NCBI GenBank assembly: GCA_036874045.1
Contig: CM072337.1
Span: 4,836,001 to 4,900,000, forward strand
DNA: 64,000 nucleotides
Direction of reading: 5' to 3'
DNA from: Cymodocea nodosa
Lineage: Eukaryota; Streptophyta; Magnoliopsida; Alismatales; Cymodoceaceae
In this document: positions 34,368-44,116 of the stretch, one piece after another
Layout: every line of letters begins with the position of its first letter
Position numbering within the stretch: the stretch's first letter is position 1
Made by a program: the position numbers and the translations under genes
The notes under the pieces: model-generated
What the model saw: the letters and a program-made list of their open reading frames with translations, nothing else
What the model was told of the DNA's origin: nothing
The model's database searches: none

Positions 34368-35904
34368 CTTTACCTACTATCTTTTATCTTCTATTTCTTT
34401 TATATTTACTTCACCATCTCATTTTCTATTATCTGTTTTGATTATATTGAGTTATTTTGATAATCTATTTCTATCTAATCCTTATTTTGAGTTATTTCTT
34501 GAGAATATTTACAAATTATTATTCTTCAAACTTTAAAACAAAAACAAAACACCCAACACTCTTCATGGGATTTTCTATTGAGTTTATAAATTACAATGAT
34601 TTCATACATCTATATTAAAATCAACTCAGAATAACTCACAACATTACTAAAGGTTTATGCTCCACAAATAGAATAATGTCCACATGACACTTAAAATGGG
34701 GATCTAAATCCAAAAAATAGCCAAGTTACCTTAATTAAATCAGTGATTGTATTCCTATTTGCTAGACTGAATGTTTCATGATTAGAAAATTTAGAGGTAT
34801 TTAATATGTGAGGGTGAAAAATAAGGAAAAGTGGCTGGAAGCAATAAGACTCAAGATATTTAACTTGACCTTGTCCAAATGTTTTTAACTTTCTACACTT
34901 TCCATTTTTCAGTACTGTCAAAGTGATTGCCATTATTGAAAAAAAAAAATGGAATGTTTGTTGCAACCCACACCAATCTTGAAAAAAAAAAACCACCTCT
35001 AATTATGGCTATGTAGTACTGACCGTTTCATAATTCTCAAAGATCTTCTTTTCTTGTTAGTTAATTACATAACAAACATTGTTAAGGGAAAATATACCTT
35101 GGGGTTGCTTCATGGAAATTTCAAACTAACCAAAGAGAACATATTAAATAATTCTAAATTTTTCTATTCTAAAACCATTATGTTATAGCACTGAAGTTTA
35201 TGAAAATTGATATTTTTTAAGGTTAATAAGGTGAACCATAGGATCAAGTTCTTATCCTAAGTGAAATGTGTTTTTTATCTTAATGTGGAGTCTTGAATAT
35301 TTCAATAATTCTCACATAATTAAAAAAAAAAAATTTAAAAAAAATGAATGATAAAAAATATATTTATATCTATATATCTAATCATAAAAAAAAATACAAA
35401 AATCAAAACAAAACAAAAAAAATAAAAACATTATAAAAATACAAATACCACAACAAAATTTTTTTTGTTGTTGATTTCTTTTATTCAAAAATTCAAGGGG
35501 AGTTTATTCTTTTTCATTTGTCTGATTTCCTTAATTTTAAGATCTCTTTCTTTCTTAGTCAGCATATTTTCAGGCAGAGTTATTTTCTTTAATTGGTTAG
35601 GTACTGGAAGTCTTTGGAGAGTTAGCTTTTTGTCTTAAGGGCTTTTCAGACAGTTAAGTTGTAACTATCCAAAAAATTCTTAGTTTCGGCAAGTTCCTAT
35701 CTTGTGACCTTATTTCTTTTTCGGACAGTTATTCTATAACTATCCAAAATTCTCCTGCCTTTCGGTAAGTTCAACCTCTAACTCATCGATCTCTAGAACT
35801 TTCTGATTTTTATATACTTTCGGAGGGTTATCTTTTCACTTTGTCTTAACCTTCTGATTCTCAAATCTTTCGTCTACTTCATCTCTTTTCACGCCTTCTC
35901 CTTC
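34368..35904 (+). other. Copia-2 spacer between pol and aORF-2
   Basis: Noncoding 1.5 kb. An A/T homopolymer-rich tract fills about 35318-35475. The last 330 bases carry CGGACAGTTA / TAACTATCC words, including a hairpin with arms 35723-35731 and 35737-35745 and a variant CGGAGGGTTA near 35820. No clear similarity to the Copia-1 module is visible by eye. Confidence 0.6.
35580..35860 (+). promoter_or_regulatory. Word array directly upstream of aORF-2
   Basis: At least three inverted pairs: CAGACAGTTA...TAACTATCC (about 35648-35668), GGACAGTTA...TAACTATCC (35723-35745), and GGTAAGTTC...CTAACTCATCG (about 35763-35790). They end about 50-100 bp before the aORF-2 ATG, in the same position as the GTTGAGTTA hairpins before aORF-1 and aORF-G. 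Promoter function is inferred. Confidence 0.5.
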
Positions 35905-38079
35905 ATGGCTTCATCTAGACATTTTTCTGCCCTTTCTCTGCAAGAGCAAGAATAACGAATTCAAAGAATGGAACAAGATCTCCAAACAGGTATGGAAGAT
36001 CTTTCTCCTACAAAAGCTCAACTCATTATTTCTACCGGAGAAGAGGTCATTGATATTGAGTTAGTATATGGAACCTCAAAAATTGTAACTCGTTTATTAT
36101 GTTTGGAGAAATAATTGTCTGTTCTTCGTAAATTTCGTCCTATTACCATATTTGTTAAAAGTGGGAAATAGTTGAAAACCAAGAAGCCTTCCTCGAGAAA
36201 ATACACCAAACCTTCTACTAGTCATAAGAAATAGAATACCACTTCTACCCATTCTTCACAGAGTAGTAAAACAGATTCTATTGCTCCTAGGGTTTCTAAG
36301 GATTCTTCTTCGGATGATGAAGACATATTTACTACCAAAGTTAACTCCTTAAAACCTCAATTTAAATCTATTTATGAGACTTATGTCAGCCAATTTTTGA
36401 GTACTTCTAAGGATACTAAGGCATCTGAGAAACAAGCATTACATATGGCTCTACACTTACAAGATACTCTAGTAAGGAGGAGAAATCAAGCATTACTGCA
36501 TAAACTCAGTGAACAACCAGGAATTAAAATTCAAGAGCCTATAGATCCTACTTGTTATCATGATTTTTCTGATATGGTAGATAAGAAGAAATCAGTGGCT
36601 GAACCTGAATTCTTTTTACCCTAGAAAGGAATTGATTTCAGGCATGTGGTTGGCTGATCATATCCTCAAATTCCTGAGTTGTGTATTGGAACTCTACACC
36701 AACTTGCTCCTGGTCATTCTCATTTGATTTCCTCATTTACTCTAATTTTGTTTATAGTTGTCTCATCTCCCCTTCCATCTACTCCATTCACTTACTCTAG
36801 GAGAAGAAAGAAAACTCTCTCTTCTCATCCGAGTTTTGCCCAATCTCTGTTTGTACATAGAGAAGACTTCGCACCTCCTCCTCCATCTGATGTAGAATCT
36901 CATCCAATTCCTTCTCCTCACACTCAAATGGTGATACAAGGATTGTATGTAGATTCGGGTTTTGTTTCTGTTCCTCAATCTCCTCTACCTTCTGAAAACC
37001 CTCTAGTAGATGAAGATCTAGAGGTTGCAGTCAATTATTCTTCAAACATCTCTACAAATGTATATTATTTCAGATCTTCTACAGCTAGTGATCTCTTTTT
37101 CAATAAATATCAAGGAATGAAGATCATCTACAGCAGACCAGTAAATTTTAAAGGAATGGATTCAATTCACAGTCTACTCATTCATCAAGGGCTTTTAGGT
37201 CTTATTTCTTCTTCCTTAGGGTTATCTATTTTTGAAGACCTAATTCCCCTTTTCTACTCAAATCTTGAGATCTTTCCACATTTTTTACTCTTGCACCTAC
37301 AACATCAAACAATAAGGATTGATGGAGAATTTTTGGAGAATCTTTTTGGAATACCATCTACTCGTATAAATATTACTATTTCTCCATCAGAACTTTGGTG
37401 GCAGGAATCAGAGATGAATAAATTGATTGGCAAAACTCTTGATAAACAATTCAAGTTAGTTAAGACTGTAGATCTTAATGGTTTGGTTCAGATGATTGCC
37501 ATAATTCTGTCTACCTCTGTATTTCAAAAAATTGGTCATGTAGATGAATTAGAGAGGAAAGTCTACCAATCCACTTATGCTATGATGGTTGGTATCAAGG
37601 TTAACTAGGCAAAAGTTATTATTGCTCAGATTACTCGTCTGCAAAGTTTTTTATACTATGGAGATTTTATTTATCATCTGATGGCTAGATATATTGATTT
37701 ATCAAGCAAACCTCTGAAATCCATTAAAAGAAGAGTACTATAGCTTAAGGATCTTCAGAGAATGTCCTTTTCTGATCTGGTTGAGTTGCCCCCTCATTTT
37801 CAACCATCTACAACTCAGAATTCAGTTTCTCCTTCTACAAAAACTCCACCTCCTACCGTACCTCCTTCTGTAGAAACTCCACCTCCTATAGCACCTCCTC
37901 CAGCTCTAGTAGCTCCATTTACAGCAGTTGACAGTTTTGAGACCCTCCTAAAATAGAATGAGCTTCTACTTCAACATAATCAGATGCTTTTGGATCAAGT
38001 GGCTCATTTAGAACAACTTCTGAGGGAGAGGGATAATTTAATTCAAGATTTGTTACAGAAAAAGTCAACTGCACCTTAG
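35905..38079 (+). pseudogene. aORF-2: additional ORF of Copia-2
   Basis: One frame from ATG 35905 (MASSRHFSALSLQEQE) to TAG 38077-38079, about 725 codons, with stops including TAA 35932, TAA 36112, TAG 36169, TAG 36232, TAG 36622, a TGA near 36654, TAG 37606, TAG 37741 and TAG 37954, but no frame change. A Ser/Lys-rich N-terminal half precedes a short hydrophobic stretch (SSFTLILFIVVSSPL, about residues 273-287). The shared domain lies at about 385-618: YYFRSSTASDL, IIYSRPVNFKGM, HQGLLGLI, FYSNLE, NLFGIPSTR, LNGLVQMIAIIL, VFQKIGHVDELE, LYYGDFI. A Pro-rich segment (TPPPTVPPSVETPPPIAPPP) and a coiled coil (QVAHLEQLLRERDNLIQDLL) end it. Homologous to aORF-1 and aORF-G. Function unknown; the hydrophobic stretch is not shared, so an envelope role is unlikely. 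Confidence 0.78.
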
Positions 38080-38261
38080 ATTGTTTGTTTTCCTTTGATG
38101 TAATTTTCATTGTTTGTTTCATTATGTATCCATATTGTTTCTTACTCTTCAATCAATGAAATTACATTTTATTTATCTCCGAGTATCCTTCAATCACTTG
38201 TCTCCAATTTTTAATTCTGACAAAGGGGGAGAATATATCTGTTTACAGTTTTGTCATCATC

Positions 38262-38275
38262 AAAAAGGGGGAGAT
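38262..38275 (+). promoter_or_regulatory. Polypurine tract of Copia-2
   Basis: AAAAAGGGGGAGAT directly before TGTTAGTTC. A second AAAGGGGGAGAA lies about 40 bp upstream (38222-38233). The preceding TTTTGTCATCATC is identical to Copia-1. Confidence 0.9.
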
Positions 38276-40001
38276 TGTTAGTTCAATTATTTATCAGTTA
38301 ATTTTGATGATGAAAAATGTGTAGTTTAATTATTTCTGTCATATTTTAGATGTCTTTTTATTCACATGAATCTTGGCTAACTGCTTTGTACCCAAAGTCT
38401 TTTAAATTAGATTTCAGCTGGTTATTTTGTCTACAGTGTATTGATCGAAAAATTATTTTATAAGTCACCGAACAAAACAGGACCAATCAGATGGTTAAGC
38501 CTCTCTCTTGGCTTTCCGGATAGTTATATTAGTAACTATCCAAAAAGTATTTATCTTCGGTGAGTTAAGTATTTTTATGTCTGGATATGATTTCTATAGT
38601 AAGTATCTAAAATCCCTTCTGTTTCGGATAGTTAAGGTTTTTATTTCGGACAGTTAGCTGTTTCTCTGATTTAATATATTTTCGGTTACTTTCTTCTGAA
38701 GGACATGTGTTAGTCTCTCATCTCTTGACTTAAGTGACTTTTTGGAAGGTTACGATGTAACTATCCGAAAACTCTTAAGAATCGGAGAGTTATCTTCAGT
38801 AAGTATCCAAAAACAGTTTTAAGCTTCGGATGGTTGAGTTTTCTATTATTTCTGACTTAAGTGACTTTTCAGAAGGTTACTTGTGTAACTATCTGAAATG
38901 ACTTAAGGATCAGAGAGTTATCTTTTATAAGTATCTGAAACATGCCCACTCTATCGGATAGTTTATTTTTAATATTTTATAATGTTGTTTCAGAAGGACA
39001 CGCGTTTCAATTTTAATACATGACTTAAGTGGTCTTTTGGAATGTTAGTTCTATCTATCCAAAATGTTTTTGAGTTCCGGCAAGTTATCTTTCTAAGTCT
39101 CCAATTTTCTAAAAGACTTCGAAGATTTTACTTTTACAGAAACTACAACTATCATTAATTAACTAATCGTTGTGGCAAGATATCTTTTGATTGCAGATCT
39201 CGACTTTATTATGATTGAAGGTTGTTGGAAATGAATTATTGCATAAGGCATCTGACCATTTCAGAATTCTTTCCACCTATGCAAATCTCGAAGGAAAAAT
39301 AAAAAAGATTTGTAGAAAAACTGAAAACACACATAGAATTTTTCAACACTCGAAAGGAGAAATTGTCTACTCAGCAATTCTGCAAACACTTTGAAGATTC
39401 GTCTGCAACAAAGCCTAGAAGATCAACAGCTACAGATCAATCAAGAATTCTCCTCAGAGCTTCTTTGTCAACTCTTCATTGGAGTTGATCTGGTCTTGTA
39501 TGTCATTTTCATTTTGAGTCTTTGACTCCTGGTTTTAAACCGTTTTTTCATTTGCTTTAAAACCTTAACTCACAAGGGTGTTGTGAATATACCTTCATAA
39601 GGTCGGGGCCTTTGTGAAGAGAGTGAAGTGTGATACTTCACTTGCTCAAGATTGGGGTCTTGAGTACACAAAGTTGGTGCTTTGTGTGAGGTTTTTGTTT
39701 AGCCTTTAAAAACATCTGTAAGGTTGTTGCTTAGCCTACAAAAGCAACTTGTTTAAGGTTTGTGCTTAACCTTAAAAGCACTTAGTGAAATTCTTGAGGT
39801 TGTGGCCTTGAGGAGTGGACTACCTAGTTTGGGGAACCATTATAAATCTCTTTGTGTTCTTTACTTTTTGCACTACAAGTTTTAATTCTAAAATCAATTA
39901 ATCAAGGTTCATTAGTGTCAACAACTTCCAAAGTTTTAAAAGCAAAATAAATTTTATTAGGACACTATTCACCCCCTCTAGTGTGCCATTCGATCCTTTC
40001 A
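38276..40001 (+). repeat. 3' LTR of Copia-2
   Basis: 1726 bp, collinear with 27712-29444. Words at 38440-39070 include a hairpin with arms GGATAGTTA (38518-38526) and TAACTATCC (38533-38541). In the 5' LTR the first arm of this hairpin has decayed to CAAACAGTTA. Confidence 0.92.
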
Positions 40002-41844
40002 TCCTGTTGTAATATAAAACAGTTTTCTGCAATAAAGAGTATACTATAACCTTTGTCACATAATTGACCTATACTTAGCAGATTCTGTTTTAAACCATTT
40101 ACATGCAAGACATTCTCTATTTTTCCATTTTTAGATGCAACATTTCCTATGGCAGTAATTCTACATTTTTCATTATTGTCAAAGTTAACAAATCCTGAAT
40201 TTATTGATTTAACAGATTTCATAAATCTTTTCTTACCTATCATATGCTTTGAGCATCCACTATCAATAATCCACTTGGACATTTGAGCTTCCTTGTCCAT
40301 GCAGTCCTGCAAATCATGTTAAAATTAAGACTTTTGGTACCCATATTTTCTTGGGTCCATCAATGTTAGTCCTTTGTATATTGAACCTGTTGCCTTTTGG
40401 TAGCCATATAGAAGTAGATCTCCTCTTGATGACAAACACAATTGTCTCATCTCTGTATGATCTAATCTTTCCACCATAGTAAGGAATTTCCTATGGTATA
40501 GCATACCCTAGGCCAAATTGGTTTGTTCCTATTCTTTGGGATCCTATGATTTTATTTAAACTGTTTTCACCTTTGGTAAATTTATATACAGTGTTCTTCA
40601 AATCAGTAATTTCAGATAATAAATTTTCATTTTCTTCTTTTAGATCAAAATTTTTACAACTATAGCTATCCATTTTAGTTTTTAATTCCCTATTATCCAC
40701 TAGGGCTTTTTCTAATTCGACAAAGACATCTTCTAGATAAGAATTTAAGCTCTTTAATTCTTTCTTATAATTTTTACATTTTACATATAACTTGTCTACT
40801 GTACAAAGAAGACTATCTACATCTAAATCATCATTTTCTTTTTCTGAGCAATCAGGAGATGTGGGACATACCTCTTGTGTTGTAAAGCACACGTTTGCAG
40901 ATGCCTCTTCCTCTAAGTTTGATGAACTGCTGTCATCCCATGTGGCTTTCAAGGCCATTTTCTTCTTATTCTTCTTCTACCATTTTTTGATTGTCCTCCT
41001 CCTATTGAAAAGGACAATAAAGTTGAATGCGTCTTAGTTTCTTGCACTTGTAGCATGTAGGGACTTTTGATCTTGAGGAGCTAGCTTTGCCTCATTGTCT
41101 CATCATCTTTCTAAAATTTCTGGCCAGCAATAACACTTCATCCTCATTCGAGCTTGGTTGGTCTTCTATTGAGGGAAAGGCTAGTTCTTTCTTTTTCTCA
41201 ACCTTTCTTTCAGTGACTCCTTTCCATTCCTCCATTTGGACTTCATGAGCAAGAAGATTTCCCAACAAGTCTTCAACTGAATAACTGTTTAAATCTTTTA
41301 AGTCTTGTATGGAAGTAGATTTCTGCTTCCATTCAACTATTAGGCTTCTAAGGATCTTCTGTACCTGTTCACGATTAGAAAAGTCCCTTCCAAGACTTCT
41401 CAGTTCATTTAAAATTTCTATGAATCTAGAAAACATTTCAGTAATACTTTCTTTATCAAGCATTTTGAATAATTCATATTTTCTTAACAAAATGCTGATC
41501 TTTGTATCTTTTACTTGGCTGGTTCCTTCATATGTGATTTGAAGAGTTTTCCAAGCCTAATGAGAAGATTTATAAGCAGATATTTTGTTATACTGTTCAC
41601 TAGTCAATGCATAGTAGATTGAGTTTAGCCTACGAGCATCCATCTGGATGATTCTTTCATCCTCCTCAGACTAGTCACTTTCATGACTGATTGGGAGTGG
41701 TGTACCGTGTACAACCATTCTCCAAAGTTTTATATCAATACTCCTGAGAAAACACTCCATCCTATTTTTCCAATAGCTATAATTGCTACCATCAAATAGG
41801 GGAGGTCGATGGATATTCTAACCCTCTACAGTGTGAAAAGCCAT
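40002..41844 (-). pseudogene. gag: Copia-R gag and protease (minus strand)
   Basis: Minus-strand ATG begins at 41844. RPPLFDGSNYSYWKNRM near 41800 opens Gag; the helical domain follows (KYELFKMLDKESITEMFSRF, LNSYSVEDLLGNLLAHE). The zinc knuckle at about 41018-41062 reads CYKCKKLRRIQLYC, with the CCHC His replaced by Arg. A coiled coil (40900-40560) and, after frame changes near 41000 and 40310, the protease with WIIDSGCSKHMIG complete this half. The frame is cut at 40001 by Copia-2 just after CFILQQD and continues at 27711. Stops include TAGs at expected Gln/Trp codons near the start. Confidence 0.9.
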
Positions 41845-41882
41845 GATCTCAGATGGTTAAATCTATTAATGAGATCAACCTT

Positions 41883-41894
41883 GCTCTGATACCA
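41883..41894 (-). promoter_or_regulatory. Primer binding site of Copia-R (initiator tRNA-Met)
   Basis: Minus strand reads TGGTATCAGAGC, two bases after the 5' LTR end at 41897. Confidence 0.96.
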
Positions 41895-41896
41895 AT

Positions 41897-43216
41897 TATT
41901 AAGACCTTATGGCTTACCAAAGGGGGGGGTGAATGGTAATAATTTGTTTCTTAGCTACTTAATGGCTGATTGATGTAGGAAATTAGCAAGCGCATGATAA
42001 AATAATATACATAGGAATTTTAGGTGGTTCACCATTAACGGCTAGTCCACCCCCAAGGGATACTTGGGCTTCACTAAACTTTCACAAACTTACAATCACT
42101 TGCTTTAAGGTTAAAGCAAGAACCAACCAAACTGATTGAGCTTTCAGGTCGTAGCTCCAACCAATCTTTCTCTGAAGTTTTTGATCCGTGTACTTTAGTA
42201 AAACAATTGCTTGAAAGTATTAGAGTTGAGTGCGTGATGAGCTTCTAAAATTGAGTCTATATATGCTGAAGATGATTTGATCTCTAAGGCTTTCTTCTGT
42301 TGAGCTTGGTGTAAATATGTGTATGAGCAAAAAGCTATCAAATTCTGTTATCTATAGCTTGTATATATACTAAACATGTGTAACGATCATATTTTTCATC
42401 CAACAGATGTATTCTACTGTACTTGGTAAGATTTCAGTCCCAAATAGGGTAAGTTACCGTTCAGGGAAGTATTTCAAGATACCTTTCCGATTTCCTAGGT
42501 TTTTCGGAGGCTTAGCCATGTAACTCTTCGAAAAATACTTGTAACTTACCGAAAAGTCACTTAAGTCTTTCTGCCATGAAGGATTTTAAATCGTATAGAA
42601 GAGTTGTCATTCAATCAAATACTTGCAGCTGTAACTTATCGAACTGTTATTTAACTGTCGGATAGTTAGCTACAGTAACCCTCCAAAATCTTTCGTTAAG
42701 TTTCCAACTCGTTCATTTAATTCAGCACGTGCATAATAGACTGACTTAAGTTCCGAATGGTTATACTTGTAACTCTCCGAAACTCTTCAAATTTCAGATA
42801 GTTAGCTCCAGTAACTTTCTGATTCTTCTTTTAAGCTTTTGTTTGGATTTCTACATGTGGGAAATTCAATGACTTAAGTTTCGGATAGTTAGCTACAGTA
42901 ACTTTCTGATTCTTCGTATATCCATCTTTCTAACTCTCCGAAAGCCTTCTATTTTTGGATAGTTAATCTTCTGACTGTCCGATAGTGTTGCTACTGCTTT
43001 ATATTGCCTTTCAAATACTTAGACTGTTAACTCACCAAAATTATTTCTCTTCTAGATAGTTAAGTCTGGTAACCTTTTGAAATCCTTTTTATCACTTGCA
43101 ACACACTTTGAATTGTTTGTATCAACTTCTGCTCTTTTGCTGACTGTTAAGCCTAAGAAATACAATTTAAATTCTCACATTGATTTTTGCATTATCAAAA
43201 TCTAGAGGTCCTTTCA
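41897..43216 (-). repeat. 5' LTR of Copia-R
   Basis: On the minus strand it begins TGAAAGGACC (43216) and ends GGTCTTAATA (41897), the final CA being mutated to TA. Collinear with 23459-24616. Word arrays at 42460-43080, including a doubled CGGATAGTTAGCTACAGTAAC motif that the 3' LTR has only once. Confidence 0.9.
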
Positions 43217-43221
43217 AGGAG

Positions 43222-43252
43222 GACAATTAGTGGTCTATCCTTCAGTCATAAC
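43222..43252 (-). pseudogene. gag: Start of Copia-4 gag
   Basis: Minus-strand ATG at 43252 (MTEG, then a TAG codon, TTNCPP) leads directly into the Copia-R target site; the frame continues at 23453 with MFEGSNYGYW. This piece and 22012-23453 are one gene split by the insertion. Upstream of it, at about 43267, an inverted L LTR fragment begins. Confidence 0.8.
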
Positions 43253-43266
43253 AAAATTCCTAACAG

Positions 43267-44116
43267 TCATTAAGCAACACTAACATTTAGATATTTCAAA
43301 TAGTAACTATTAAAATCTTTAAGTATCTAGGACGAATCAATTTTAGTAAATAATAAAACTATTTTCTATTTTCTGAATCAAACAAACATAAAACATTCAC
43401 AATACTAACAATGATAACATTAATCACAATACAAAACAAACAACATAACACTTTAATATTAAATGTAAATACAAATAATGATTTGTTTTTGGTATTTTTG
43501 TTTTAATATGTTCCTGAAGATGAGCGAAATGTAAAAATCTCTATCGACAATAAAAACTTCTATCACTACATGTGACACAATTACACCACTGAAAATTTAA
43601 TCACTTACAATCTTGCCTCCTCTCCCTATAGAATCGCAAACCAAGAATTGTAAGTTGATCTCCTCTTCAGCATACTGGCATCAACTTGAAACAAAGGCTA
43701 GAAGCTTTACGATCTCTTGAGATATGAGTCGATGTTTGGTGAAAATGGCTTCCCTTCTTGTGATGCGATTACTCCTCACAATGATTGTCAATCACGGTGT
43801 TTGGCTTGGAATTGACCCAACATCTAGAAAGTATCTTCACAGACCTCCGATGGTTGGTGATTTTGGTGGTGTTGTGGAGTTTTAGGGAACTTTCGATACT
43901 TTCTGCAATTAGCATGGTTCTCCACACTCATACATAGTTTTTCTCCTCTTCTTTAATATTTCTTCTAGTAGTAATTGTTTCTGCTTAAATGATCAATTAG
44001 ATTTCATTCATATCAACGATGGTGATTTTTCTTTATTTCACGATTGAATTCCTATGTGATATGTGCAATTGTGGTTTTCCTTCGTATTTCTTGTTTCTGC
44101 AACTACTATAGTGCCA
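43267..44116 (-). repeat. Inverted fragment of an L LTR
   Basis: Reverse complement of roughly the 13313-14150 part of the L LTR, truncated at both ends. It includes the stretch GATTCTATAGGGAGAGGAG (here inverted near 43620) and the beginning of the antisense frame (MSRCLVKMASL near 43724 on the plus strand). It abuts the Family M 5' LTR at 44117. Confidence 0.82.

Larger units (their letters stand above)
27712..40001 (+). mobile_element. Copia-2: full-length plus-strand SIRE-like Copia with aORF
   Basis: 12.3 kb with LTRs 27712-29444 and 38276-40001, tRNA-Met priming site 29447-29458, gag, pol, spacer, aORF-2 and polypurine tract. The flanks are TCCTA (27707-27711) and TCCTG (40002-40006), a 5-bp duplication with one difference. 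Removing the element reconnects Copia-R between protease and integrase, confirming insertion there. The two LTRs differ at several percent of positions by eye, mostly transitions, so it is not a recent insertion. Confidence 0.92.
23459..43216 (-). mobile_element. Copia-R: complete minus-strand SIRE-like Copia, split by Copia-2
   Basis: Both LTRs (23459-24616 and 41897-43216) and perfect 5-bp duplications AGGAG (23454-23458 and 43217-43221) define it. On the minus strand: 5' LTR, tRNA-Met priming site, gag, protease, then a 12.3-kb insertion (Copia-2, 27712-40001), integrase, RT, RNase H, 3' LTR. Without the insertion it is about 7.5 kb. It has no aORF after pol. It inserted near the start of the Copia-4 gag, also on the minus strand. 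Confidence 0.92.

Noticed and set aside
35318..35475. A/T-rich tract as a scaffold attachment site or origin
   Set aside because: Homopolymer richness alone is not evidence; it lies in an ordinary spacer of Copia-2.
35905..38079. aORF as a retroviral-type envelope gene
   Set aside because: One short hydrophobic stretch in aORF-2 only, no signal peptide, no cleavage motif, and the hydrophobic part is not shared with the homologues.
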